Below the pieces are notes generated by a model, which had not been told where the DNA came from, searched no databases, and saw only the letters and a program-made list of their open reading frames with translations. The position numbers were made by a program, and so were the translations under genes. From assembly GCA_025210375.1 (NCBI GenBank), contig JAOASB010000010.1, positions 47,703 to 111,702 on the forward strand: a DNA stretch of 64,000 nucleotides, read 5' to 3'. Of this stretch, positions 8,785 through 17,211 are shown one piece after another (within the stretch, counting starts at the first letter, position 1; every line of letters begins with the position of its first letter). Origin of the DNA: Maledivibacter sp. (lineage in GTDB: Bacteria; Bacillota; Clostridia; Peptostreptococcales; Caminicellaceae).

Positions 8785-9647
8785 ATATAAAAATTGAGAA
8801 AAGACTTAAAAGAATATTTTTGTATTTGATGGTTACTTTGATAGTGGCTGTGGTTGTATTACCATATTTATGGTTAATAATATCAAGTATTTCTAAAAAA
8901 GTAGATTTGTTAGAAGTGCCCTTAAAATTATCTTCTAATGAGCCGACCTTTGAAAATTATAAAAATATTATTTTCGGCACATCCAATAGGACCAGTGATG
9001 CTGCATCACAATTTATGACTGCATTTAAAAATAGCACAATTGTTTCAGTATTGGTTACTGTAATTTCAATGATCATAGGTGTACCAGCGGCCTATGCCTT
9101 CTGTAGGGTCAATTTTAAAAGAAAATCATTCCTTTTCAATTCAATTATGTTTTTACAGATGATTCCATCCATAGCCCTTATTATTCCCATGTATATGATT
9201 ATGATAAAGTTCAAATTATTAGATAAAAAATTAACCTTGGTGGTTGTGTATTTATCTTTTATCTTACCTTATATGATTTGGATCATGAAGGGATATTTTG
9301 AGGGAATACCAGTTGAGGTAGAAGAAGCGGCTTTAGTAGATGGGTGCAATAGATTTAAAGCTTTTTATAGGATTGTTCTTCCAATATCCTCCTCTGGGCT
9401 TGCGGCTACAACAATATTTGTCTTCATTATGTCTTGGAATGAGTTTTTTTATGCCCTCAATTTTACTTATACAACTTCTTCTAAAACATTACCAGTATTG
9501 ATAACGGAATTTAGCAGTAAATTTGGAACGGATTATATACTTACCAGTACAGCTGGGGTAATAGCAAGTATACCACCGGTTTTTTTGTCTTTAATATTTC
9601 AAAAATATATAATTTCTGGATTGTCTTCTGGAGCGGTGAAGAAATAA
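8781..9647 (+). CDS. Carbohydrate ABC transporter permease (MalG/UgpE type)
   Basis: A 288-residue membrane protein with about six transmembrane segments and the EAA loop 'EEAALVDGCNRFKAFYRIVL'. The N-terminus is a single long helix before the periplasmic-side loop, and the C-terminus ends 'YIISGLSSGAVKK', both typical of the MalG/UgpE subunit. Its ATG lies inside the end of the preceding permease gene (ATGA overlap), so expression is coupled. Third gene of the sugar operon. Confidence 0.9.
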   Translation: MNIKIEKRLKRIFLYLMVTLIVAVVVLPYLWLIISSISKKVDLLEVPLKLSSNEPTFENYKNIIFGTSNRTSDAASQFMTAFKNSTIVSVLVTVISMIIGVPAAYAFCRVNFKRKSFLFNSIMFLQMIPSIALIIPMYMIMIKFKLLDKKLTLVVVYLSFILPYMIWIMKGYFEGIPVEVEEAALVDGCNRFKAFYRIVLPISSSGLAATTIFVFIMSWNEFFYALNFTYTTSSKTLPVLITEFSSKFGTDYILTSTAGVIASIPPVFLSLIFQKYIISGLSSGAVKK

Positions 9648-9727
9648 ATCAAAATGACGAGTAAGATGACTAGTTTATTTTTTGAATGTGACTTAAGTAG
9701 AGTTAATAAAAAGGAAGGTGGGATAAT

Positions 9728-10978
9728 ATGTCAAAGGTAAGGGCAATATTAATTGGAGCAGGACAACGGGGAAAGGATGCCTATGGGAGCTATGCCCTCA
9801 AATATTCCAATAGTATTGAATTTGTAGCTGTTGCAGAACCAAATGAATTGAGGAGAAAAGAGTTTTCAAAACAGCATAATATATTAGGGGAATATCAATT
9901 TGAAGCTTGGGAAGAATTATTAGAAAAAGAAAAATTTTGCGATGCTGTAGTTATTGCCACCCCTGATAGGACCCATTTTGAGCCAGCAAAGCTTGCATTA
10001 AAAAAGGGTTATCATATTTTATTAGAAAAACCCATGTCCTATAGTCCAGAGGAATGTATAGAATTAGGTAAATTAACAGAAGAAAAAAATAATATATTCA
10101 TGATATGTCATGTGCTTAGATATACTCCCTTCTATTCTACTTTAAAATCAATTATAGAAAAGGGAGAGATAGGAGAGCTTGTATCCATCCAACATAACGA
10201 AAATATTGGGTATTTTCATTTTGCCCATAGTTTTGTAAGGGGGAATTGGAGGAATTCAGATTTATCAAGCCCCTTGATGTTACAGAAAAGCTGTCATGAT
10301 ATGGATATATTATTATGGTTAGTGGGAAAAAACTGTACGAATATTGCCTCCTTCGGGAAATTAGCCTATTTCAAGAAGGAGAATAAGCCTCAAAATGCAG
10401 GAGATAGATGCATCAGTTGTGCTGTGGAGAAAGAATGTCCGTATTCAGCATTAAAATTATATTATAATAATGTTGGACAATGGCCATCAACTGTAATATG
10501 TGAGATCCAGACCATGGAAAAGGTACAAAAAGCAGTTGAACAAGGGCCCTATGGCAGATGTGTATACAATTGTGATAATAATGTAGTAGATCATCAAAGT
10601 ACCATATTGGAATTTGAAGATGGCATTACAGCAACCTTTAATTTATGTGCATTTACAAATAAAATAAATAGGACACTTAAGATAATGGGCACCAAAGGTG
10701 AGATACGTGCAGTAGATAGTAAAAATGAAATAGAAGTTCAATTATTCGATACAAATGAAAGAAGAATCATCAATCCCGAGGAAGTATCGGGTGGTCACGG
10801 TGGTGGAGATACAAGAATAATGGAAGATTTTGTTTCACTGATATTATCGGATAGAAGAAATGCTTTAACTTCAGCCACCATATCTGTCCAAAGTCATATG
10901 ATGGCCTTTGCCGCAGAGGAATCTAGATTGAATAATAGGGTTATCACTATGAAGGATTACTATAATAAATTTTATTAA
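9728..10978 (+). CDS. Gfo/Idh/MocA-family oxidoreductase
   Basis: A 416-residue NAD(P)-dependent dehydrogenase. 'AILIGAGQRGKDAYG' is the Rossmann loop near residue 6 and 'LLEKPMS' near 98 carries the family's catalytic Lys. 'KSCHDMDILLWL' supplies the conserved His/Asp region. A Cys-rich insert (C-x2-C, C-P, then 'GRCVYNCDN') is seen in one branch of this family and may bind a metal. It follows the sugar permeases by 80 bp with AAGGAAGGTGGG before the ATG, so it likely oxidises the imported sugar or polyol inside the cell. Followed by a palindromic terminator (11014-11073). Confidence 0.85.
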   Translation: MSKVRAILIGAGQRGKDAYGSYALKYSNSIEFVAVAEPNELRRKEFSKQHNILGEYQFEAWEELLEKEKFCDAVVIATPDRTHFEPAKLALKKGYHILLEKPMSYSPEECIELGKLTEEKNNIFMICHVLRYTPFYSTLKSIIEKGEIGELVSIQHNENIGYFHFAHSFVRGNWRNSDLSSPLMLQKSCHDMDILLWLVGKNCTNIASFGKLAYFKKENKPQNAGDRCISCAVEKECPYSALKLYYNNVGQWPSTVICEIQTMEKVQKAVEQGPYGRCVYNCDNNVVDHQSTILEFEDGITATFNLCAFTNKINRTLKIMGTKGEIRAVDSKNEIEVQLFDTNERRIINPEEVSGGHGGGDTRIMEDFVSLILSDRRNALTSATISVQSHMMAFAAEESRLNNRVITMKDYYNKFY

Positions 10979-11013
10979 ATCTTAGGAAGAGATGAAAAGA
11001 AACGTTCCCTAAT

Positions 11014-11073
11014 GGGGTAAGGGTTGAAGAGTTGAATTAGCCTAGTGCAATTCAACTTTTCAATCCTCACCCC
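11014..11073. terminator. Long palindrome acting as terminator (copy 2)
   Basis: The arms 11014-11038 and 11049-11073 pair with two G-T wobbles and one mismatch. It is the same sequence as the 4982-5043 palindrome with slight divergence. It lies 35 bp after the dehydrogenase stop and ends the sugar operon. Confidence 0.7.
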
Positions 11074-11161
11074 ATATTTATTTTCATACCATTATTTATT
11101 AGGAACAAATTTGTTAATTCAATCGTCTAATATGATAAAAATAAAGTAGGAGGTAACTGAT

Positions 11162-11704
11162 ATGAAAAAAATAGCTTTAATATTAGCATTAATGATGGCA
11201 CTAATTGTAAGTGGCTGTAGTGTTGAGAAGCATGAAGAAATAGAAAAAAATAATAATGGAGAAAAGGAAGTAAAGACTGTACAGGAGATCAGTTCAGAAG
11301 AAATGAAAAAGATTGACTTGTATGTTACAGTTATGAAAGCAGCTTTTAAAGAGGAAAATGGAGGTAGCAGCTTTTTAGCCGTAGAAATGGATACCCTAGA
11401 GGGCTTAAGTGATAAAGGAAAACAAGAGGTATTAAATAAACTTAAGGATATATCTGAGAATGTATATCCCTTTAAAGATGTTAAGGATGAAGATACTAAA
11501 TTTAAACAAGATAAAAATGGGAGTTTGGTAGGGAGTATAGATGGAACATTGCTAAGTGTAAAAATAAAAGAAATGAGTGATAATAAGGCGATAATTGTAG
11601 CAACTTCTTGGTTTGGAAACCTAGGAGCAGTTTTTCCAGAATATAAGGCCACATATGAAAATGGTAAGTGGAATTTAGAATTGTTATCAATGGGTATTTC
11701 ATAA
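11162..11704 (+). CDS. Putative lipoprotein of unknown function
   Basis: A 180-residue protein with a typical lipoprotein signal, 'LALMMALIVSGC' ending in VSGC with Cys19 as the lipid-anchored residue. The next ~25 residues are a charged, low-complexity linker rich in Glu, Lys and Asn. The remainder is soluble, mixed alpha/beta, with 'YENGKWNLELLSMGIS' at the C-terminus, a pattern common in small extracytoplasmic lipoproteins. No catalytic motif is recognised. AGGAGG precedes the ATG. It lies alone between the sugar operon and the convergent pncB gene. I do not recognise the family. Confidence 0.75.
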   Translation: MKKIALILALMMALIVSGCSVEKHEEIEKNNNGEKEVKTVQEISSEEMKKIDLYVTVMKAAFKEENGGSSFLAVEMDTLEGLSDKGKQEVLNKLKDISENVYPFKDVKDEDTKFKQDKNGSLVGSIDGTLLSVKIKEMSDNKAIIVATSWFGNLGAVFPEYKATYENGKWNLELLSMGIS

Positions 11705-11738
11705 CATCAAGGTAATATAACTAACTGTAATACATTGT

Positions 11739-11784
11739 GGGGGTGTCTCAGAATGACGAATTTCATTCATTCTGAAGCACCTCC
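11739..11784. terminator. Bidirectional terminator
   Basis: GGGTGTCTCAGAATGA pairs with TCATTCTGAAGCACCTCC and is followed by ATTTTT. It serves the lipoprotein gene (+) and pncB (-), which converge here. Confidence 0.7.
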
Positions 11785-11793
11785 ATTTTTAAA

Positions 11794-13185
11794 TTAGATC
11801 AGATCATTTAAATCTATTTTTTCTAATCGAGGATTATTGCAAGGTCTTCTACCTTCCTTATGAAGATCATACCATTTATTATTGATTTTTACTCTAACGC
11901 CATCGGCGGTATAATCGTTATTTGAATTTTTACAGTTCTCCAATAGGCTTGAACCTACTCCATATATATCCACGGGAGCTTGTACTTCTTCAAAACTAGT
12001 TATTTTCTTGACATTAAATCCACCGGTTACTACTATTTTTACATCCTCACAATACTGTTTTGCAATATCCTTGATTTCATCGGGTATATTTTCATAATTA
12101 GCATCCTTAATCCATTTATGCCATCTTCCATCGATTGCACTACGCATATTATGAACAAGCCTAGGAGTTACACCACAATCCATTTTTTTATCGTATAAAG
12201 GCTCAATAGATTTATCTCCCATGTTTCCACTCGTATCCGGTCTTACACCGTATAATTTATATTTCTTAGCTTCTTCATAGTTACCTTCCCTATAAAGCTC
12301 CAAATACTTTTCCCACATTTTATCCATTACCTTTAGGGATTCTCCTACACAATCGTTATGAAAATCAACCAATGCAATTCTAGGAGTTTCCGAAGACATG
12401 GTTCTTGCAAATTCCATCATCAGCTTTGCAGTATTCCCTAAGAAGGTTAATATGTTTATATGGGCTACTGTACCACTGGCTTTTCCTCCCCACCAATCAC
12501 CTTGCTCCATAGTAGATATAAAGGCCTTTGAGTCCTTGCCATAAGCAAATTTATATCTTTGAGTGGCTATCCAATAAGCATATCCATGAATTCCTTGCAT
12601 TTTATAGTGGGCAAATCTAGCCGGGAAGAAAAGGACGGGTTTTTCACCTGCTGCAACTAGGGTATTATAGACATTCGTTGCCACCCTTGTAGGTTCGCTT
12701 AATACACCTAGTATTGGGGTTTCAAGATGTCCAAAATCCCTATATCTACCTTTGATTTTTATGACTGGCTCAACACTTAAAGGGTCTCCATCATATCTAA
12801 CGAGTTCACCGTCATACACTGCTTCAACTTCAAGCTTTTCATAGGTGTTAATAAAATTCCCCTTTTCATCGTAGTAACCTGTACATTCCTTTAGTATGGC
12901 AAGAGCTTCATCTACGCCTACTACGACACTAAAGGGTTTTCTTCTAGTGAATATTTGCATTTCTACTTCTAGGTCTCCGATACTCACTTTGGATACATCT
13001 ACAATACCTTCTAAATCATTTTCATCTTCACCAAATTCATATTCCTCATCTGCTAATTGGTTTAATATCCTTATGTTGTTATTGAAGTATTCATCACTAT
13101 ACCAGCCTTTACGAAGATGTTCCTTAATCTCCTCCGACATTTTGAAAGTATCTATAGGTAATCTCTTTTTATTAAATATGCTCAT
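11794..13185 (-). CDS. pncB: Nicotinate phosphoribosyltransferase
   Basis: A 463-residue enzyme of NAD salvage that joins nicotinate to PRPP to give nicotinate mononucleotide. Family signatures visible include 'LSEPTRVATNVYNTL', 'MQGIHGYAYWIATQRY', 'IALVDFHNDC', 'YGVRPDTSGNMGDKS', 'IVVTGGFNVKKI' and 'YGVGSSLL', with a C-terminal 'WYDLHKEGRRP'. AGGAGGAGC precedes the ATG. It lies 109 bp downstream of a Nudix-winged-helix regulator in the same direction, the usual partner of NAD genes, which supports the call. Distinguishing nicotinate from nicotinamide as substrate rests on similarity only. Confidence 0.85.
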   Translation of the reverse strand: MSIFNKKRLPIDTFKMSEEIKEHLRKGWYSDEYFNNNIRILNQLADEEYEFGEDENDLEGIVDVSKVSIGDLEVEMQIFTRRKPFSVVVGVDEALAILKECTGYYDEKGNFINTYEKLEVEAVYDGELVRYDGDPLSVEPVIKIKGRYRDFGHLETPILGVLSEPTRVATNVYNTLVAAGEKPVLFFPARFAHYKMQGIHGYAYWIATQRYKFAYGKDSKAFISTMEQGDWWGGKASGTVAHINILTFLGNTAKLMMEFARTMSSETPRIALVDFHNDCVGESLKVMDKMWEKYLELYREGNYEEAKKYKLYGVRPDTSGNMGDKSIEPLYDKKMDCGVTPRLVHNMRSAIDGRWHKWIKDANYENIPDEIKDIAKQYCEDVKIVVTGGFNVKKITSFEEVQAPVDIYGVGSSLLENCKNSNNDYTADGVRVKINNKWYDLHKEGRRPCNNPRLEKIDLNDLI

Positions 13186-13294
13186 AATATGCTCCTCCTT
13201 AAATTAAGCTTTCTTCTCTAGTATTTGGATTCCATTTAGGTTATTTTTAGTAAAAAATCTGATTAAAAGTGAAGGGGCTCGATGCTCTAACCTT

Positions 13295-14233
13295 CTATTG
13301 CTCATTATCGTCCCAATGAATATTTAATTTATACAGCTTAGCTGGTCTTTGACTATACCTTCTAGTGGTTTTATCCGTTTCAATAATCATGTTTTTTACA
13401 TTTTTGAATTTCTTTCTAAAATTTTGTATAGTATCATTTCTATTTGTTGTTATCTGATATACCCTATAGGCCTCGGCTATGGTGAAATGTTCAGGTAGGA
13501 GGTTGAACATGATATCCGTATACTCCACCTTATTCTTTATTCTTTCAAGGGCCAGATTTATGATGATTGCATGATCAAAGGCTAAATCACCTCTATCTAC
13601 TAGCTCAACCTTCATTCTTTTGGCTCTATTTTTAACGGTTATGGTTTCTTTTATTTTACTGATAATTTCGGTACCCTCTTTGAAGAGTCTAATGTCAATA
13701 TATTTTTCCCTTATAAATCCATCATTTGTAATTATTTTATTGACTTGAGTTATTTTTCTTTTCACCTCGAACCATTTGGCATCCTTTGCATCACTACCAG
13801 CTTTCATGGCTATTTCTGGTTTATCCAATAAAGCCATATAGGATACACTCATAATGTGGTCTCTTACGTCTCTTCCCATATTATCAAGGGTATATACCTG
13901 TTCTAAATATACCCCGGAGTCTGAGATGGCTGTTTCTTCATCCAGCTCTCTTTTAGCTGCCTGAAGGGTGGTTTCTTTACCCTTATTCACAAATCCCCCA
14001 GGTAGTGCCCATTTGTTTATATGGGGATGATCTGCTCTTTGTATCAAAGCGATTTTAAGTCTTTTATCTTCCAAATCATTTGACTCTTCTTTTCCATCCG
14101 CATTCTGAATAGTAAATATAAGCGAATCAGAAGTTACTGAAAATTTGGAATCATTATACTGGTCAGAATTATATGCTTTTAAAAATTCTTTCTCCGTTTG
14201 ACCTAAAGCATTTTTTGTTTCTGTGGACATCAT
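13295..14233 (-). CDS. nrtR: NrtR-like Nudix-family transcriptional regulator of NAD metabolism
   Basis: A 312-residue protein with a Nudix domain (residues ~30-170) followed by a winged-helix DNA-binding region ('FTIAEAYRVYQI' and 'RKKFKNVKNMI' with 'RPAKLYKL'). This is the NrtR architecture: a Nudix fold that senses ADP-ribose-type NAD metabolites and represses NAD genes. In the Nudix box 'GFVNKGKETTLQAAKRELDE' the REL-x-EE core is kept, but the first Glu of GX5E is replaced by Lys, which suggests weak or no hydrolase activity. It is next to pncB, its likely target. A 43-bp perfect palindrome upstream (14390-14432) may be its operator. Confidence 0.8.
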   Translation of the reverse strand: MMSTETKNALGQTEKEFLKAYNSDQYNDSKFSVTSDSLIFTIQNADGKEESNDLEDKRLKIALIQRADHPHINKWALPGGFVNKGKETTLQAAKRELDEETAISDSGVYLEQVYTLDNMGRDVRDHIMSVSYMALLDKPEIAMKAGSDAKDAKWFEVKRKITQVNKIITNDGFIREKYIDIRLFKEGTEIISKIKETITVKNRAKRMKVELVDRGDLAFDHAIIINLALERIKNKVEYTDIMFNLLPEHFTIAEAYRVYQITTNRNDTIQNFRKKFKNVKNMIIETDKTTRRYSQRPAKLYKLNIHWDDNEQ

Positions 14234-14253
14234 TTATCACCTCATAAATATGT

Positions 14254-14358
14254 ATATAAAGATTCCAGTGAAAACTTCAATCTATACATATCAAAACCCC
14301 CCAGAACCATGGTATATCTCCCTATGTATAAATTAAGATTTATCCTAAACTCCCTATA
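14254..14358. repeat. MITE family 2, full 105-bp copy
   Basis: It runs from TATAAAGATTCCAGTG through CTATACATATC and TATGTATAAATTAAGATT to CTCCCTATA. It lies between the NrtR-like gene start and the 43-bp palindrome, so it may have separated the gene from its operator/promoter. Confidence 0.7.
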
Positions 14359-14389
14359 ACATTTTTCAATATCCTTAATTGTTAAATTA

Positions 14390-14432
14390 ATAACCATCAG
14401 TTAATAACTAAAAGTTATTAACTGATGGTTAT
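14390..14432. promoter_or_regulatory. Perfect 43-bp palindrome upstream of the NrtR-like gene (candidate operator)
   Basis: Two perfect 20-bp arms (14390-14409, 14413-14432) flank a 3-nt AAA spacer. No T-run follows on either strand, so a terminator is less likely than an operator. It lies about 160 bp upstream of the NrtR-like start and about 170 bp after the haloperoxidase-like gene. An alternative is a hairpin of another repeat family. Confidence 0.45.
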
Positions 14433-14479
14433 CAGTAGTATATAGGTAAAAATATCCTTTGTCAACCTCTTTTATAATT

Positions 14480-14545
14480 AAGGAGCTTGTATAATATATA
14501 TGGTATAGCCTTTGGAATTTTAAAACTACATGGGGCAGAAGAACT
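14480..14545. repeat. Degenerate MITE family 1 fragment
   Basis: GGTATAGCCTTTGGAATTTT and AAAACTACATGGGG match the inner part of family 1 in reverse orientation. Both ends are lost. Confidence 0.35.
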
Positions 14546-14597
14546 TGTCCTACATTTATATCCCCCTAGAAAATTTAATTTTTCCAGGGGGATTATA

Positions 14598-16214
14598 TCA
14601 TATTATTATAGTTGTTCCATTAAATTTAGTTAAAGTAAATCCATTAAAGTTTTCATTATAAGTATTTTTGTAGTCCTGAAGAATTTGGATGGCTACTGCT
14701 TCACCGAGATTCAATCCTTCACTAGAATCTGAACGCCAGTGTACACCTGCTAGGTCTCGCCCAATGGAGATATTAGAAGCAAGTTTATTTAATTCTCCTC
14801 CTATTGTCAAGTCTGCACCTAAATAAGGAATTAAGCAAAGGCCATCTGCATTGGCAACAACGGGGTCAGGTATTATAAATGACTCGTTGAAAAAGGCCTT
14901 AAGTATAGTAGCACAAGCCCCAACAATACAAGCATGACCCGCCGGATAGGCCGGATGGGTAGGTGATCCCTCTGGATAGGCCATAGGTAATAAGTAAGTA
15001 CCATATCTATTAAATACCATAGGAATAGCGGCTGAGTTTAATAATTCTTCATTAATAGGATAGTTGGTTACTCCCGTCAAATTGTTCTGAACACATCCAC
15101 CAAAGGCTTCGGGGCGAAGTACACGATGGACTAAAAATTTCTGGAACCAAGCGGCTTCTAAGGCTACTCTTGCCGCCTTAGTTACGAAATCTAAAATTTG
15201 GGCTGCACCAAAGGTGATAAAGCCAATCTGGGTTCTAGAATTTAGATAGGGGTTTTGTGGGTCTAGTGCTTCCTGTCCAAGGCTTAATAGAATTAGGCAA
15301 GCATTTAACATACTTTGATAAGTAAAATCTATATGAACCCATTGCCCTAAATCGCGACCATTCCGAATATAACGTGGTAGGGAATCAAAGGTTATTGAAT
15401 CCTTTGGCGAGCCTCCGTTTTGAATGTTTAGCCATTCATCATAGGAAACCATAAAATCGTCTCCAACTAGGGGACTTTCATATCGTTGATCTATGGTTTT
15501 ATTACCAAAGGGAACATCCTTATAGAAAAATTGTGAAATATAGGGGCCCACCAAATCGCCTAATAAATTTCCCCTAAATAATGTGCGTGTAGTAACAACT
15601 CCATCCTCTTTAGGCCCTTGAAAATCTGAAAACTTTGATAAATCTAAAGCAGCATTTATGGTAAGGGGATCAGTATCATAATCCATGAAGTCCACATCTC
15701 GGGTCAAGGCACTCCAGTAGTTTTCAGCCATTTCGCTGGCACGCCAAGCACTATTAAAGGTTGGGGCTATATTCATGGTCAAGTGATGACAATCCGGGCC
15801 CACCAAATCATATGCATAGGAAGCTTGGGGATTTGCAAGCTTTGTGATACCTCCCAATGGTATGGACTCAAACATATCGGGATTGCCAGTGGTTAAAGCC
15901 TTGATAAAGCTTTTATATGCATTGATATCTACTTCACCTAGTTCATTATGTGGCAGGGTCTTAGAAAAGTTAGCAATTTTATTTGGATATAAATCCTCAT
16001 CTCCGTTACATGGATGACTTGGAAGAGGAAGCCTCCTTTGAAATTGAGCCGCATTTTCACGGATTTCATAGGCCTCTTGTCGACGTTGTATTGGAGTCAG
16101 TGGCCCAACATCGCAGCAGTTTCCCAAGTTTGAGTCCATATTTGTATTTTTTTTCTCATTGACCTTATTCTTGGGAATCTTCTTATTTTTCTTTTCATTG
16201 TTTTTTTCTATCAT
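14598..16214 (-). CDS. Vanadium-dependent haloperoxidase-like (PAP2 superfamily) protein
   Basis: A 538-residue protein with the vanadate/phosphate-site motifs of the haloperoxidase/PAP2 superfamily: 'KFLVHRVLRPEAFGG' (Lys ~359), 'HPAYPAGHACIVGA' with catalytic His ~427, and 'GRDLAGVHWRSD' with the vanadate-linked His ~492. The seven-residue spacing between Lys and Arg-Pro and the 'RPEAxGG' tail recall algal and cyanobacterial bromoperoxidases. No signal peptide; the first 35 residues are Lys/Asn-rich. Start: GTG 16226 overlaps GAGGTG, so ATG 16214 is preferred. Peroxidase rather than phosphatase activity is inferred. It appears to stand alone. Confidence 0.7.
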   Translation of the reverse strand: MIEKNNEKKNKKIPKNKVNEKKNTNMDSNLGNCCDVGPLTPIQRRQEAYEIRENAAQFQRRLPLPSHPCNGDEDLYPNKIANFSKTLPHNELGEVDINAYKSFIKALTTGNPDMFESIPLGGITKLANPQASYAYDLVGPDCHHLTMNIAPTFNSAWRASEMAENYWSALTRDVDFMDYDTDPLTINAALDLSKFSDFQGPKEDGVVTTRTLFRGNLLGDLVGPYISQFFYKDVPFGNKTIDQRYESPLVGDDFMVSYDEWLNIQNGGSPKDSITFDSLPRYIRNGRDLGQWVHIDFTYQSMLNACLILLSLGQEALDPQNPYLNSRTQIGFITFGAAQILDFVTKAARVALEAAWFQKFLVHRVLRPEAFGGCVQNNLTGVTNYPINEELLNSAAIPMVFNRYGTYLLPMAYPEGSPTHPAYPAGHACIVGACATILKAFFNESFIIPDPVVANADGLCLIPYLGADLTIGGELNKLASNISIGRDLAGVHWRSDSSEGLNLGEAVAIQILQDYKNTYNENFNGFTLTKFNGTTIII

Positions 16215-16367
16215 ATTATCATTCACCTCATTTAATGCTTCTATTTTATATTTGATTAGAAAATTTTCTCATGCTTTTCCACTATCTATATATGTATGTA
16301 TTCTAAAAAAGTTACAAATTCATGTAATATTTTTATGACTATTTATCTGATTTACTATATTTCATGG

Positions 16368-16398
16368 TTGTGATACTATTAAGTTGCATTGGTATAAT
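16368..16398 (+). promoter_or_regulatory. Possible promoter of the HAD/S41 gene pair
   Basis: An extended -10 TGGTATAAT (TATAAT at 16393-16398) lies about 100 bp before the HAD start. TTGTGA (16368-16373) is a possible -35 with a long 19-bp spacer. Confidence 0.35.
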
Positions 16399-16498
16399 AT
16401 TTTTTGAAGCATTTTATATAAGGTAGTGGAACTTTAGAAATATTGAAGGGGATAATGTAAAGGATTTATTAGGATTTTTATATGTGGGGGGTATTATT

Positions 16499-17188
16499 AT
16501 GAAGTATGAGATCATAATATTTGATGCAGATGAGACTTTATTTGATTTCAAGAAAGCCGAAAGAGGTGCTTTCAAAAACACTATGCTTGAATTTGAGATA
16601 GAGTATGATGAAAATCATCATTTTGAAATATATAAGGAGATAAACAGGGCTATATGGAAAGAGCTTGAGGAAGGAATTATCACTCAAAAAAAACTAAAGG
16701 TAGAAAGATTTAAAAGGCTGTCGGATAGATTAGATGCTGGGTTTGATGAAGGTGAATTTGCTAAATCATACATGAAGCATTTATCCTATGCATCGTTTTT
16801 ATATGATGATAGCATGAACCTCGTGGAAAGTTTGCATAAAGATTATAGGCTTACCATAATCACTAATGGTCTTAAGGATGTTCAGGATAATAGAATAAGA
16901 AAATCCATTATAGCACAATACTTTGAGGATATAGTAGTATCTGAGGAAGTTCAAGTGTCAAAACCAGATCCAAAAATATTTGAGTATGCACTAAACAATA
17001 TAAAGCATACTGATAAAAGCAGGGTATTGATAGTAGGAGATAGTTTGACCTCTGATATACAAGGTGGTATAAATTTTGGTATAGATACCTGTTGGTATAA
17101 TCCCAATAAGATTATAAATGAAACGCAAATAAGGCCTACTTATGAGATTTCTAATCTTATGGAGCTTAGGGATATACTTGAAAAATAG
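16499..17188 (+). CDS. HAD-superfamily phosphatase, YjjG type
   Basis: A 229-residue HAD hydrolase. 'IIFDADETLFDF' is motif I (DxDxT, nucleophile Asp near residue 8), 'IITNGLKDVQ' is motif II, 'KPDPKIF' carries the motif III Lys and 'VGDSLTSDIQGG' is motif IV. The overall pattern fits the YjjG/YfnB subfamily, which dephosphorylates non-canonical pyrimidine nucleoside monophosphates. Start: an in-frame GTG at 16484 is inside the GGGGGG ribosome site; ATG 16499 is correctly spaced. The S41-like gene follows by 23 bp and is probably co-transcribed. Confidence 0.85.
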   Translation: MKYEIIIFDADETLFDFKKAERGAFKNTMLEFEIEYDENHHFEIYKEINRAIWKELEEGIITQKKLKVERFKRLSDRLDAGFDEGEFAKSYMKHLSYASFLYDDSMNLVESLHKDYRLTIITNGLKDVQDNRIRKSIIAQYFEDIVVSEEVQVSKPDPKIFEYALNNIKHTDKSRVLIVGDSLTSDIQGGINFGIDTCWYNPNKIINETQIRPTYEISNLMELRDILEK

Positions 17189-17211
17189 CTAGTTTGACGG
17201 GGGGAGACGGG

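Noticed and set aside
11119..11652. Long - strand frame opposite the lipoprotein gene
   Set aside because: It is the antisense shadow of 11162-11704, low-complexity and without a ribosome site.
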